DNA of 64,000 bases from Nitrososphaerota archaeon (lineage in GTDB: Archaea; Thermoproteota; Nitrososphaeria_A; Caldarchaeales; JAVZCJ01). The position numbers and the translations under genes are program-made. Of this stretch, positions 1 to 8,331 are shown piece after piece. How positions within the stretch are numbered: position 1 is the stretch's first letter; each line of letters opens with the position of its first letter. The notes under the pieces are model-generated. The model saw only the letters and a program-made list of their open reading frames with translations. It was not told the DNA's origin and did no database searches. The DNA is taken from NCBI GenBank assembly GCA_038874475.1, contig JAVZCJ010000005.1, positions 1-64,000 of the forward strand, given 5' to 3'.

Positions 1-720
1 AGGCAAAATAAAGATTGGATAGAAAAAGTTTCAAAGAATCTTATTGATATTGCTTTAAAAAGTATTGAGAAATATAATTGTGAAATTGCAATAATTTCAT
101 TTGAAGATCTCAGTAAATATAAAGTAAATGAAAACAACAATAATAGCAAAAAAGTAAATAAAGCAAATAATCAATGGTTAAGAAAAATTGTTAAAAGAAC
201 ATTTGAAAAATCTTTATGGAATTATTCAATGAAGATAGTAGTATATCTACCAATATTCAATAAAAATCAAAAAGAAATACAGCAAATATTAATAAATCCA
301 TATAGGACTTCAAAAATATGTAGCAAATGTGGAAATAGAATAGAATTAATAACAAATAATGAAATATACTGTAAATATTGTAATAAACATAAAAATAGAC
401 ATTTAAATAGTGCAGGTAATATAGTAAGAAAAACAATATTAGATATTTGCTATTTTATTGATGCCCTTCCAGAACATGTCGTTCTGGAGGACTTGCTAGA
501 AGCCAAAGCTTCCTATCATAGAAAATCCAGCATCCCCCATGAGTATAGAGGTGAGAAGGCTTATCCTTCAATGATTTATGAGGGGAAAGCCTTTGAGCTT
601 GGAGAATGGAATAAAGGCTTAAATGCTGGTTGCCTTCCAATGGGAGGAATAGGAAGCCTATATTCTAATCCAAGCTTGGAATATAGGCAACCTCCAGAAA
701 GAGAGGCTAAACTATGGTAG
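1..720 (+). CDS. tnpB: TnpB-family RuvC-like protein of IS200/IS605-type element (5' end outside window)
   Basis: The frame is open from base 1, giving 239 residues of a TnpB C-terminal half. TnpB proteins are RNA-guided RuvC nucleases carried by IS200/IS605/IS607 elements. Visible marks are the RuvC-II-like motif SFEDL (about residues 34-38, with its Glu), then PYRTSKICSKCG and CKYC, the two halves of a four-Cys zinc ribbon. The last motif reads KNRHLNSAGNI, where active relatives have DRDxNAAxNI or similar. Neither usual Asp position holds Asp, so the copy may be catalytically dead. The last 80 or so codons are much richer in G+C than the rest and form hairpins, suggesting overlap with the element right end and guide-RNA region. 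No tnpA is visible. The RuvC-I part lies upstream of the window. Confidence 0.8.
   Translation, partial: RQNKDWIEKVSKNLIDIALKSIEKYNCEIAIISFEDLSKYKVNENNNNSKKVNKANNQWLRKIVKRTFEKSLWNYSMKIVVYLPIFNKNQKEIQQILINPYRTSKICSKCGNRIELITNNEIYCKYCNKHKNRHLNSAGNIVRKTILDICYFIDALPEHVVLEDLLEAKASYHRKSSIPHEYRGEKAYPSMIYEGKAFELGEWNKGLNAGCLPMGGIGSLYSNPSLEYRQPPEREAKLW
469..692 (+). ncRNA. Candidate omegaRNA/right-end structured region overlapping tnpB 3' end
   Basis: This stretch is inside the tnpB reading frame but looks built for structure. CCAGAAC (469-475) pairs perfectly with GTTCTGG (481-487). AAGGCTT (556-562) pairs with AAGCCTT (587-593). CCTTCC (633-638) can pair with GGGAGG (642-647) with one G-U. GCCTATATTC (656-665) pairs with GAATATAGGC (679-688). 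GGTTGCC (628-634) can alternatively pair with GGCAACC (686-692). G+C is 42-45% in 541-660 against 22% in 301-360. Known TnpB systems derive their guide-scaffold RNA from the tnpB 3' end and element right end, so this assignment is by analogy. The 3' boundary and any guide are not determined. Confidence 0.4.
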
Positions 721-740
721 GAAGTTATCTGGCAAAATGT

Positions 741-1817
741 ATGAATGTTGAATATAAATTAAAAGAAGCAAAGAAAACTATAGAAAAATGCGTTGGTAAA
801 AATGGATTTTATGCTAGCCATGATTCATATTATGGAGAGTATTGGATTAGAGATCTAATTTATAGTATGAAAACACTTTTAAATTTAGGATATAAAAATC
901 TTGTTAAAAAAAATTTAATATTTTTTTTAGAGAATCAAAAAGAATCAGGAGAAATTCCTTTTAAAATAACTAATATAAATATTCCATCTTTTCTTTATAG
1001 TATCTTCAATTTTATTAGAAGGCCTAGAACTCCATTTTTTTCAACTCCTCCAAAATTGTTTTATCCCTTTATTCCAGACTCTACAATTTTAACAATTATT
1101 GGAATATACGAATATTCAAAATTATGCAATGATAATGAAATCTTACAAACTTATGAGAAAAAAATTATAAAAGCATTAGATTTTTTAAAAAAGAAAGCTA
1201 ATAAAAAATTTAATTTTATTATTGGAGCTGATTGGAGAGATGCTATGGAAAATTATAAAAATAAGTATGTTTTTTGTAATCAAATTCTCTTTTTTAAAAT
1301 GTATCAATTGATTGGAGAAGATAGGAAAGCTGAAAAAATTAAAGAAAATATTAATAATATTTTTTGGAAAGAAGAATTAGGACATTATATAGATTATATA
1401 GGAGGAGAAAATCATATAGATGTGCTTGGTCATGCATTAGCATTAATATATGATGTTCCATATAAAAAATATTTTGAAAAAATAATTAAATCAATTAAGA
1501 AAGCCTCAACGAAATTTGGATATAGAAATTTATGGCCTCCATATAAAGAAGAAATTTGTAATCAAAAAATTAATTCTTATCAAAATTCATCAATTTGGCC
1601 TTTCATTCACGGTTTTGTTATAATTGCTTTTAAAAAAATTGGATTAAAAGAAGAAGCGGAAAAAGAGTTTATTAAATTTACTAATTTAAAAGGGTTTAAT
1701 GAATGGTACTCTCCAATAGATGGTAGACCATCTGGAAGTATGTATCAATTATGGAGTGCAGCATTATATTTACAAGCTTATGAGATATTAAAAAATAAAA
1801 ATAACATTTACTATTAA
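741..1817 (+). CDS. Six-hairpin glycosidase-like protein (GH63/GH133/GH37-type alpha/alpha toroid)
   Basis: This 358-residue protein resembles the alpha/alpha-barrel catalytic domain of amylo-alpha-1,6-glucosidase, trehalase and neutral invertase families. Supporting motifs are EYWIRDL (about 33-39), ADWRDAM (163-169), NLWPPY (263-268) and the C-terminal SGSMYQLWSAA (331-341). Each is a toroid helix with an acidic or aromatic sugar-binding signature. There is no signal peptide, so it probably acts in the cytoplasm on glycogen, trehalose or another alpha-glucoside. The substrate cannot be named. An upstream ATG at 714 overlaps the tnpB stop, but homology-like sequence begins at the ATG at 741. 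It stands alone beside a mobile-element remnant. Confidence 0.6.
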   Translation: MNVEYKLKEAKKTIEKCVGKNGFYASHDSYYGEYWIRDLIYSMKTLLNLGYKNLVKKNLIFFLENQKESGEIPFKITNINIPSFLYSIFNFIRRPRTPFFSTPPKLFYPFIPDSTILTIIGIYEYSKLCNDNEILQTYEKKIIKALDFLKKKANKKFNFIIGADWRDAMENYKNKYVFCNQILFFKMYQLIGEDRKAEKIKENINNIFWKEELGHYIDYIGGENHIDVLGHALALIYDVPYKKYFEKIIKSIKKASTKFGYRNLWPPYKEEICNQKINSYQNSSIWPFIHGFVIIAFKKIGLKEEAEKEFIKFTNLKGFNEWYSPIDGRPSGSMYQLWSAALYLQAYEILKNKNNIYY

Positions 1818-1863
1818 AAATTTTTAAATAATTAAAATTATATAAATAAGAAGTGTGTTGTGT

Positions 1864-2388
1864 ATGAAGAAAAGTGAAAGTAATTTTTTAAAATATGTTG
1901 ATGAAACTATTAAAACTCTTAATGAATTAGGGTTGCTATTGGTTTCTGTCGACTTAAATGGAAAACCTAATGTTATGACAATTGGATGGGGATCGATTGG
2001 AATAGTATGGTACAAACCTGTCTTTATAGTTTTAGTTAGACCATCTAGACATACTCATAAATTAATTGAAGAAACAGGAGATTTTACTGTAAATGTTCCT
2101 AAAAAAGGTATGGGGAATATAATTGATTTTTGTGGTTCAGTATCAGGTAGAGAAGTTGATAAATTTAAAGAAAAGAATTTAATTCCATTACCAAGTAAAA
2201 AAGTTAAATCTCCAATAATAGCTCAATGTCCAATAAATTATGAATGTAAAGTCATTTATAAAACCATTATTGACCCGAAAATAATTGAAAAAAGCATTAA
2301 TTCAGAATATTATTCAAGTGGAAATTATCATACAGTATTCTTTGGAGAAATATTAGCAGTAAATGTAAATGAGAATTTAATTAAATAA
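1864..2388 (+). CDS. Flavin reductase-like (FMN-binding split barrel) protein
   Basis: The protein has about 174 residues and matches the flavin-reductase-like family (DIM6/NTAB, FMN-binding split barrel). Visible features are a first beta region ending in NVMTIGWGS, the VRPSRHTHKLIEE segment, FTVNVP, and later FCGSVSGREVDKF. All are typical of the FMN and domain interface in this family. Members reduce or bind FMN, and some archaeal ones are iron- or flavin-linked oxidoreductases. A TATA-like ttatataaat lies about 20 bases upstream, so a leaderless start at ATG 1864 is preferred over GTG 1855. It is a single gene with no functional neighbours. The actual substrate is unknown. Confidence 0.8.
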   Translation: MKKSESNFLKYVDETIKTLNELGLLLVSVDLNGKPNVMTIGWGSIGIVWYKPVFIVLVRPSRHTHKLIEETGDFTVNVPKKGMGNIIDFCGSVSGREVDKFKEKNLIPLPSKKVKSPIIAQCPINYECKVIYKTIIDPKIIEKSINSEYYSSGNYHTVFFGEILAVNVNENLIK

Positions 2389-2433
2389 ATCTTTTACTTA
2401 AAAATAGTTAAATATACGAAAAGAATTAATTAA

Positions 2434-2877
2434 ATGATTAAAATGCTTGAAGAAGCACATTCTAAATTAGATGAAGCAAAAAACTTATTTAAACAAAAGA
2501 ATTATTCTTTAGCATTATACAATGCTTTTTTAAGTATGAAATCTTCATTAGAAACTTTTTTAAATAAATTAAAAATAGAATTTAATGAAAATAATATTGA
2601 TGAAAAAATATATGATGCATTAGAAAAAATAAGTAGTTTGTCTCAAGAGTGGGAAATTGAAATAATAAAAAAAGATTTAGCTAAAATGAAAATTTTCTAT
2701 AAATTATTAAAAGAAATTAGTAATGTATATTTAAAAGAAGATGAAAGATTTAGAATTGAACCAAATAAAATATTTGATCCTATTTTTGATCGTTTTATTG
2801 AAGAAATATTAAAAATTGTTGAATATATGAATAATTTATTATCTTTGTATATTGTAAAATTCAGTACTGAAAAATAG
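2434..2877 (+). CDS. HEPN-like all-helical protein
   Basis: This 147-residue protein is almost entirely helical. The N-terminal pattern of a long amphipathic helix followed by AKNLFKQKNYSLALYNAFLSMKSSLETFL resembles HEPN domains, where a paired helix bundle carries A..lf...y..A...A. HEPN proteins often pair with MNT nucleotidyltransferases as toxin-antitoxin or RNase modules. The RxxxxH RNase motif is not evident and no nucleotidyltransferase is adjacent, so activity is uncertain. The gene ends 3 bases from the convergent methyltransferase gene. The HEPN assignment rests on helix pattern only. Confidence 0.45.
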   Translation: MIKMLEEAHSKLDEAKNLFKQKNYSLALYNAFLSMKSSLETFLNKLKIEFNENNIDEKIYDALEKISSLSQEWEIEIIKKDLAKMKIFYKLLKEISNVYLKEDERFRIEPNKIFDPIFDRFIEEILKIVEYMNNLLSLYIVKFSTEK

Positions 2878-2880
2878 TTT

Positions 2881-3912
2881 TTATAGATTATATACTCCAT
2901 ATTTTTTAGATGATGTAACTAAAGCTTTAATATTTTCAATTGGAGTATCAATTGGTACTTCACATCCAGAGCTAAGAATATATCCTCCATTCATTGCAAC
3001 TTTTTCAATACATTTTTTTACTTCTATTTCTATTTCTTCAATTTTTCCAGAACGAAGGAGGGATGTATTAATATTTCCCATAATACATATTTTCTTACCA
3101 ATTTTATTTTTTGCTATGGAAAGATCTACTTTACTATCTAATTCAACAATTTTTGTATCCATTTCTAAAAATTGTTCAAGTATTGGAGTTGTTTCTCCGC
3201 ATATATGTAATGATGAAATGCCTCCTTTTCTTCTTATATATGACAAAATATTTGATAAATATGGCTTAGAAAAATCTTTAAACATTTCTGGAGAAATTAC
3301 ACTTATAGAAGCTATCGGATCAGAGACCGTAATAACATTAGCGCCATATTCTATTTTTGCTTCTGCAAATGCTTTACACGCTTCCAAACAAATTTTATTT
3401 AATTCGTGTATTAATTTAGGATTTTTAATAATTTTTGTTAAAAAAGAGTCTATTCCCATAAGAAGACTTGAAAGAGTAAATGGACTTGGAACATAAGTAA
3501 ATATCAATGTTTCATCCTTTATATTTGATTTAACAATTTTTAAAGCGTTTAAATTTAATGGTAATCTTCCATCTTTATACGGATCTGGAATTTTAACTTT
3601 ATCTAAATCTTCTTCATTTTTAACAATGTTTTCTATTACTGTTGGAGGAGAATCTTCAAAAAATTTTAATTTGCAACCCATTGCTTCAGCAACAAGATTG
3701 AAGCTAGATTCCCATCCAACATAAATGCTATCGTATTCATAAAATCTATATGCTTCCAAAAGAGCCCTAGCCATTTTTTCTGAACTTTTTATTCCATCAA
3801 TAAATTTGATGCCAATCACTCTTGAAGCAGCATAAGTTAATTGAGGAACGATCGGGACTCTATCTGGAATTGATAAATTGATTGCAGACATTAATCTTTC
3901 TATAGGTTTCAA
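2881..3912 (-). CDS. Uroporphyrinogen decarboxylase/MtaA-type methylcobalamin methyltransferase
   Basis: This 343-residue protein belongs to the UroD/MtaA/CmuA family. Opening motif RLMSAINLSIPDRVPIVP is typical. The zinc site of methyltransferases is present as HICG in SSLHICGETTP (about residues 236-238) and a late Cys in SSGCEVPIDTP, giving the H-x-C...C ligand set; true uroporphyrinogen decarboxylases lack it. It would transfer a methyl group from a methylated corrinoid protein to a thiol or other acceptor. The gene lies downstream of mttB-like and corrinoid-protein genes on the same strand, with a 164-base gap that holds its own TATA-like sequence. A TTG start is preceded by ggtga six bases upstream. 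The acceptor (CoM, tetrahydropterin or other) cannot be read from sequence. Confidence 0.8.
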   Translation of the reverse strand: MKPIERLMSAINLSIPDRVPIVPQLTYAASRVIGIKFIDGIKSSEKMARALLEAYRFYEYDSIYVGWESSFNLVAEAMGCKLKFFEDSPPTVIENIVKNEEDLDKVKIPDPYKDGRLPLNLNALKIVKSNIKDETLIFTYVPSPFTLSSLLMGIDSFLTKIIKNPKLIHELNKICLEACKAFAEAKIEYGANVITVSDPIASISVISPEMFKDFSKPYLSNILSYIRRKGGISSLHICGETTPILEQFLEMDTKIVELDSKVDLSIAKNKIGKKICIMGNINTSLLRSGKIEEIEIEVKKCIEKVAMNGGYILSSGCEVPIDTPIENIKALVTSSKKYGVYNL

Positions 3913-4076
3913 TATTTCTCACCTAAATTTATATATAATCTCCTTTATTATTACTTAGCATATAAAATTTGCTATTATTTTTATATTCTATCATTTCATT
4001 TTTTCACCAAGTCTTTGCTTTTCTAAAAGGATAAGATTATGAAACATTCGAGTAGGAAATAAATCCAAACAAAAAA

Positions 4077-5534
4077 TCATTTATCTTCATATCTTTTAAT
4101 AGAATTTTTTATAATTCTGTTCAATTCTTCCTCCTTTTCAGGCTCAAGTATTTTAGGTTTATTCTCTTCTAATATTTTCCTCACTATTTCTTTAGCTCTT
4201 TGAATACAATCTTTTTGATTTTTCTCGATCCATGCCTTCCTTTCTAATCTATCGATTATTTCTGATGGAATGAATAACTCTTTTTTAAACCATTCAAGAG
4301 TGTGTTTAGAAGTTAAAAATTGTCCTCCAGGACCTATTTTTTCTATTAATTCTATAGCAAGAGAATCTTCTATAACCTTTATTCCTTTTATTAATCTTAA
4401 AGCCATTCCGCATACTTCATTATCTATTACAAGCTTTTCCATACTTTGGCAGCTTTCAAAATCAATCATTCCCGGCCCAGATATCACATTTATTCCAGTT
4501 AAAGCTCCTAAAATTATTCCAATAGTTGATTCAAAACCTGCTTGAATATCAACAATTTTCGAATCGCTTAAACCAAGATAAGCATGTGTTGGTAAACCAT
4601 AATATTTTCCAATTAAAGAATATGAACAATCAATCATAATCGTTTCAATCGCTCCCATTGGAGTTGTTCCATATCTCATATCAAATATTGCTGGTGAACC
4701 ACCATAAATTATTGGTGCTTTAGGATTAACTATTTGAGATAGAACTATTCCACTTAAAGCTTCAACAGTATGTTGAACAATTGTTCCAGTAAGAGTTACT
4801 GGACTTGTAGCTCCGGATAATGGCATTGGAACTATTTCTGCTGGAACCATATATTTAGCACAATCTATTAAATTTTGAGATGTAATTTCACTCCACATTA
4901 ATGGAGGAGATGGACAAACATCAAATATAGCAATTGGTTTTTCATGTACTTTTCCATCAGTAATAACATTAAGCATTTTAACCATGTCATGTAATCCATC
5001 AATTGTGAACGCTCCTGTAATAATTGGTTTTATAGCATTTTTTAAAATTATATAGAGCCTATATCTATCAGAAATAATCTTAGGAACATCTGAAACAATT
5101 AATGCAGTGCTTTGAGCATGAATATATGATAATGAATCAACAAGTATTGAAAATTTTTCTAAATCTTTTGAAGTTGGTTTTCTAATATTATTTGTCTCAA
5201 TATCAAAAATATTAATTGCAGCAGACCCAGGATTATAATATACATTATTTTCTTCAAGAAAAAGGCATTCTTTTCCATTTCTATCATAAATAATTATTTT
5301 TGAAGGTGCTTTTATTATGGCTTCTTTAATAGCTTCTTCATTTATTTTAACAATTTTCTTTTCAAAATTAACCTCAAAGCCATTTTCATTAAATATTTTT
5401 AAAGCTTCTTTATTATCAAACATTATTCCAGTTTTTTCTAAAATTTTAATAGCTGAAGAATGGATTTTTTCAATGTCTTCTTTTGTTAATAATTGCAACT
5501 TGCTTTTAATATTTGAAAAATCAAATTTATTCAT
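4077..5534 (-). CDS. MttB-family corrinoid-dependent methyltransferase (non-pyrrolysine)
   Basis: This 485-residue protein is a member of the trimethylamine methyltransferase family (MttB, COG5598). It carries the family's glycine- and proline-rich barrel segments, such as PAIFDMRYGTTPMGAIET and GINVISGPGMIDFESC, and the GPGGQFLTSKHTLEWF segment near the C terminus. The frame runs full length without an internal UAG, so it is the non-pyrrolysine branch. Characterised non-Pyl members demethylate quaternary amines such as glycine betaine, proline betaine or carnitine. It begins 2 bases after the corrinoid-protein gene, implying coupled expression and direct partnership. The specific methyl donor is unknown. 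Confidence 0.88.
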   Translation of the reverse strand: MNKFDFSNIKSKLQLLTKEDIEKIHSSAIKILEKTGIMFDNKEALKIFNENGFEVNFEKKIVKINEEAIKEAIIKAPSKIIIYDRNGKECLFLEENNVYYNPGSAAINIFDIETNNIRKPTSKDLEKFSILVDSLSYIHAQSTALIVSDVPKIISDRYRLYIILKNAIKPIITGAFTIDGLHDMVKMLNVITDGKVHEKPIAIFDVCPSPPLMWSEITSQNLIDCAKYMVPAEIVPMPLSGATSPVTLTGTIVQHTVEALSGIVLSQIVNPKAPIIYGGSPAIFDMRYGTTPMGAIETIMIDCSYSLIGKYYGLPTHAYLGLSDSKIVDIQAGFESTIGIILGALTGINVISGPGMIDFESCQSMEKLVIDNEVCGMALRLIKGIKVIEDSLAIELIEKIGPGGQFLTSKHTLEWFKKELFIPSEIIDRLERKAWIEKNQKDCIQRAKEIVRKILEENKPKILEPEKEEELNRIIKNSIKRYEDK

Positions 5535-5536
5535 TT

Positions 5537-6193
5537 TTAATCATTCTTTTTTAATAAATTTTTTACAATTTTAACAGCTTCAATAGCATTTTCAGCATAA
5601 CCATCTGCACCAATTTCTTCAGCCCATTCTTTAGTTACTGGTGCTCCACCAACTATTACTTTTACTTTATTTCTTAAACCTGAATCTTCTAATGTTTTAA
5701 TAACATTTTTCTGTTCATACATAGTTGTTGACATTAAAGCACTTAATCCTAACACATCTGGATTATGTTCTTTTATTTTTTCAATGAATAATTCAGTTGG
5801 CACGTCTTTACCTAAATCTATTACTTCAAAGCCATTTATTGAAAGCATTATTGCAACAAGATTTTTTCCAAGATCGTGTAAATCTCCTTTCACAGTGCCT
5901 ATTAAAACTTTTCCAAGAATTTTACTTTTTGTTTCTTTAGTGCTTAAAAGAGGTTTTAGTTTTTCTATATTTTCTTTAAAAATTTCTGCAGCAATCATTA
6001 AATGTGGTATATAGTATTCTCCTTTTTCATAAAGCAAACCAACTTCTTTTAAACCTTTTGATAAACCTTTTTCAATAATTTCAATAGGATTCATACCATC
6101 TTTTATTGCTTTATTTACAATTTCTTTAACTTCTTCATCATTTAAATTTATAACTGCTTTAGCAATTTTATCCAATAAAATTGAATTGGACAT
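5537..6193 (-). CDS. Methyltransferase corrinoid protein (MtbC/MttC/MtgC-like)
   Basis: This 218-residue protein has the two-domain plan of corrinoid shuttles: an N-terminal helical cap (about 1-90) and a B12-binding Rossmann domain. The cobalt-ligand motif DxHxxG appears as GDLHDLGKN (about residues 104-112), followed by the SxL/GG signatures LGLSALMSTT and IVGGAPVT. It would carry the methyl group from the MttB-type enzyme to the acceptor methyltransferase. The start ATG has a ggtgg/aagg ribosome site just upstream. The corrinoid activase RamA is not in the window. Confidence 0.92.
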   Translation of the reverse strand: MSNSILLDKIAKAVINLNDEEVKEIVNKAIKDGMNPIEIIEKGLSKGLKEVGLLYEKGEYYIPHLMIAAEIFKENIEKLKPLLSTKETKSKILGKVLIGTVKGDLHDLGKNLVAIMLSINGFEVIDLGKDVPTELFIEKIKEHNPDVLGLSALMSTTMYEQKNVIKTLEDSGLRNKVKVIVGGAPVTKEWAEEIGADGYAENAIEAVKIVKNLLKKND

Positions 6194-6291
6194 GCCTTTC
6201 CACCTTATTTAATAAAAAATATTTAAAAATTAATTTATATTTAATTTTCTTTCTTTATTCTTAAAAAGATAAATAAAAAATTGAAAGCTAT

Positions 6292-6861
6292 TTATATTTT
6301 TTCCCAAAGATTCTCTGATAATCCCTTAACTGTTAAGCTTTTAGAAAGTTTTTCTATCATAGGCTGTAATGCTTCCCATTCTTCTTTATCCATAGGCTGA
6401 ATTCCAACTTTATTTCTTATTTCTTTAAAAATTTGTTTTGTTCTTTCATAACCTTCTGAAGTTTTTGGAATAGTAAGCCATATATCATAATATAATGAAG
6501 GTTTAAGAAGTCTTGGAATTTCTGCTAAAAATTCAATTATAACAGCATCATCTAAATCGCATGCGCTTCTAAAAAATGCTTTCTTTATTGCTGCAAGAAA
6601 TATGCCTGTAGGCACAAAAAATGCTAAAGCTAGAGATTTTATAAGTTGTGCAGTACTGATCGTTATACCTTTAGTTTCAGATATTTGTTCAATGACTCCT
6701 TTAGCTTCATCCCTCTCTAATTCAGTAATCTTTAAACCCATTTTCCTTAAAATTTCTAATAAAGGTTTTCTTACAAGAAAGCCTAATTTGAATGCTTTAT
6801 TAGCTTGATCAAGGAAGTTCTTGCTAACATATAAAATGTATGGTTCTACATTCTCATTCAT
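6292..6861 (-). CDS. Uncharacterised protein upstream of methyltransferase genes
   Basis: I do not recognise this 189-residue protein. It is soluble and mainly helical, with a hydrophobic helix near residues 80-95 (SLALAFFVPTGIFLAAIKKAF) that is too amphipathic to call a sure membrane segment. It contains one Cys, so it is not a metal ribbon. It is the first gene of a same-strand run with the corrinoid protein and two methyltransferases, 98 bases upstream of the corrinoid gene, and diverges from the larA-like gene. Context suggests a regulator or accessory of methyl transfer, but nothing in the sequence proves it. Confidence 0.7.
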   Translation of the reverse strand: MNENVEPYILYVSKNFLDQANKAFKLGFLVRKPLLEILRKMGLKITELERDEAKGVIEQISETKGITISTAQLIKSLALAFFVPTGIFLAAIKKAFFRSACDLDDAVIIEFLAEIPRLLKPSLYYDIWLTIPKTSEGYERTKQIFKEIRNKVGIQPMDKEEWEALQPMIEKLSKSLTVKGLSENLWEKI

Positions 6862-6989
6862 TTTCTCTTCACTTAAAAAATTAAATTTTATAATTATTTA
6901 AATTTTTTGAATAATTATTTTTTATAATTTAACTTTCAATTTTTAAAAAGTTTTATATAATTTTATAAGATTTTTAAAAAAGAAGAGGT

Positions 6990-8267
6990 ATGGAAAGTAA
7001 TCAAATTAAAATTAAATATGGATATGATTTTATAAAAATCAACTTACCATCACAAATTGGTTTTTATGAAGCAAAAATGAAAGATTTTGAAAATATTAAA
7101 AATATAGAAAAAGTACTTCAAGAAAAATTGAGAGAACCTATAGGTACTTCAAGTTTAAATGAAATTATATCTCCAGATTCTAAAATAGTTATACTGGTTG
7201 ATGATTACACAAGAGCTACTCCTGCGTATAAAATTCTTCCAATTTTAATTAATGAAATTAAAAAGAAAAATGTGAAAAAAGAAAATATTGAAATTATGTT
7301 CGCATTAGGCACTCATAGAAAACCTACTATGGAAGAAATAATAGGGAAAATCGGAGAGAAAATATATAAAGAATATTTAGTTTCTTATCATGATTTTAGA
7401 GATTATAAAAATTTAAAATATCTTGGAAAAACAAAACTTGGAACACCAGTTTATATAAATGAGAAAGCTTTACAAGCAGATTTATTAATTGGGATTGGAA
7501 TGACAGCTCCTCATAGAGTATGTGGATTTAGTGGAGGTTCATCGATAATACAACCAGGAATATCTGGGGAAGAAACTACTTTTTATACACATTGGTTAAG
7601 TGCTCAGTATAGTGGTATTGAAATACTTGGTAAAATAGATAATCCAGTAAAAAATGAAATGAATGAAGTAGCTTCTAAAACAAATTTGAAATTTATTATT
7701 AATGTAGTTTTAAATAAAAATAATGAAATAGTTGAAATATTCATAGGAGATTTTATAAAAGCATGGCGAATAGGTGCTGAATTTTCAAGTAAAGTATATG
7801 GAGTTAAAATTCCTTTTCAAGCAGATATAGTTATAGCAGATTGTCCACCACCATCTGATATTAATATGTGGCAAGCAAGTAAATCGATATATGCTTCTGA
7901 ATTAGTAATTAGACCTGGTGGAACAATTATTCTTTTAGCAAGATGCTTCGAAGGTATTAGTAAAGAGCATCCTGAAGTTGAAAAATTTGGATATATGGGA
8001 TTTAAACAAGTAAAAGAATTGGTTAATGAAGGAAAAATAAAAGATTTAACAGCAGCAGCACATATAGCTCACGTTGGGAGAATAATAAAAGATAAAGCTG
8101 AATGTATACTTATTTCAAGTGGTATAAAGAAAGAAATTGCTGAAAAAATAGGATTTAAATATGAAGAAAATCCTCAAAAAGCTATATTAAAAGCATTAGA
8201 TAAGTATTCTAAAGAAGCAAAAATTGTAATACTTCATAATGCACCAACAATCCTTCCTATTTTATAG
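6990..8267 (+). CDS. larA: LarA/DUF2088 family (lactate-racemase-like) protein
   Basis: The 425 residues match the LarA family, whose founding member racemises lactate with a nickel-pincer nucleotide. His residues align well with the L. plantarum enzyme: H109 in ALGTHRKPT, H175 in TAPHRVCGFSGG and H201 in TTFYTHW, at positions equivalent to 108, 174 and 200. The lysine that covalently binds the cofactor (position 184) is replaced: the motif reads GFSGGSSIIQPG, with S185 in its place. The protein may bind cofactor without the covalent link, use a related 2-hydroxyacid, or have another role. No larB, larC or larE is in the window. It is followed 64 bases later by an FGGY kinase on the same strand. 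Confidence 0.85.
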   Translation: MESNQIKIKYGYDFIKINLPSQIGFYEAKMKDFENIKNIEKVLQEKLREPIGTSSLNEIISPDSKIVILVDDYTRATPAYKILPILINEIKKKNVKKENIEIMFALGTHRKPTMEEIIGKIGEKIYKEYLVSYHDFRDYKNLKYLGKTKLGTPVYINEKALQADLLIGIGMTAPHRVCGFSGGSSIIQPGISGEETTFYTHWLSAQYSGIEILGKIDNPVKNEMNEVASKTNLKFIINVVLNKNNEIVEIFIGDFIKAWRIGAEFSSKVYGVKIPFQADIVIADCPPPSDINMWQASKSIYASELVIRPGGTIILLARCFEGISKEHPEVEKFGYMGFKQVKELVNEGKIKDLTAAAHIAHVGRIIKDKAECILISSGIKKEIAEKIGFKYEENPQKAILKALDKYSKEAKIVILHNAPTILPIL

Positions 8268-8298
8268 AAAAATAACTTTATTTTTCATTATTTTAAAT

Positions 8299-8310
8299 CT
8301 TTAAATATTC
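8299..8310 (+). promoter_or_regulatory. TATA-box-like promoter of FGGY kinase
   Basis: The sequence ctttaaatattc sits about 27 bases before the ATG at 8332. In archaea transcription starts roughly 25 bases after the TATA box, so a leaderless mRNA beginning at the ATG is expected. This favours ATG 8332 over the TTG at 8320. Confidence 0.45.
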
Positions 8311-8331
8311 TTATAGAAATTGAAAATACAT

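Noticed and set aside
4077-5534. Pyrrolysine codon in the MttB-type gene
   Set aside because: The reading frame is continuous over full length with no internal UAG, so this is the non-Pyl branch.
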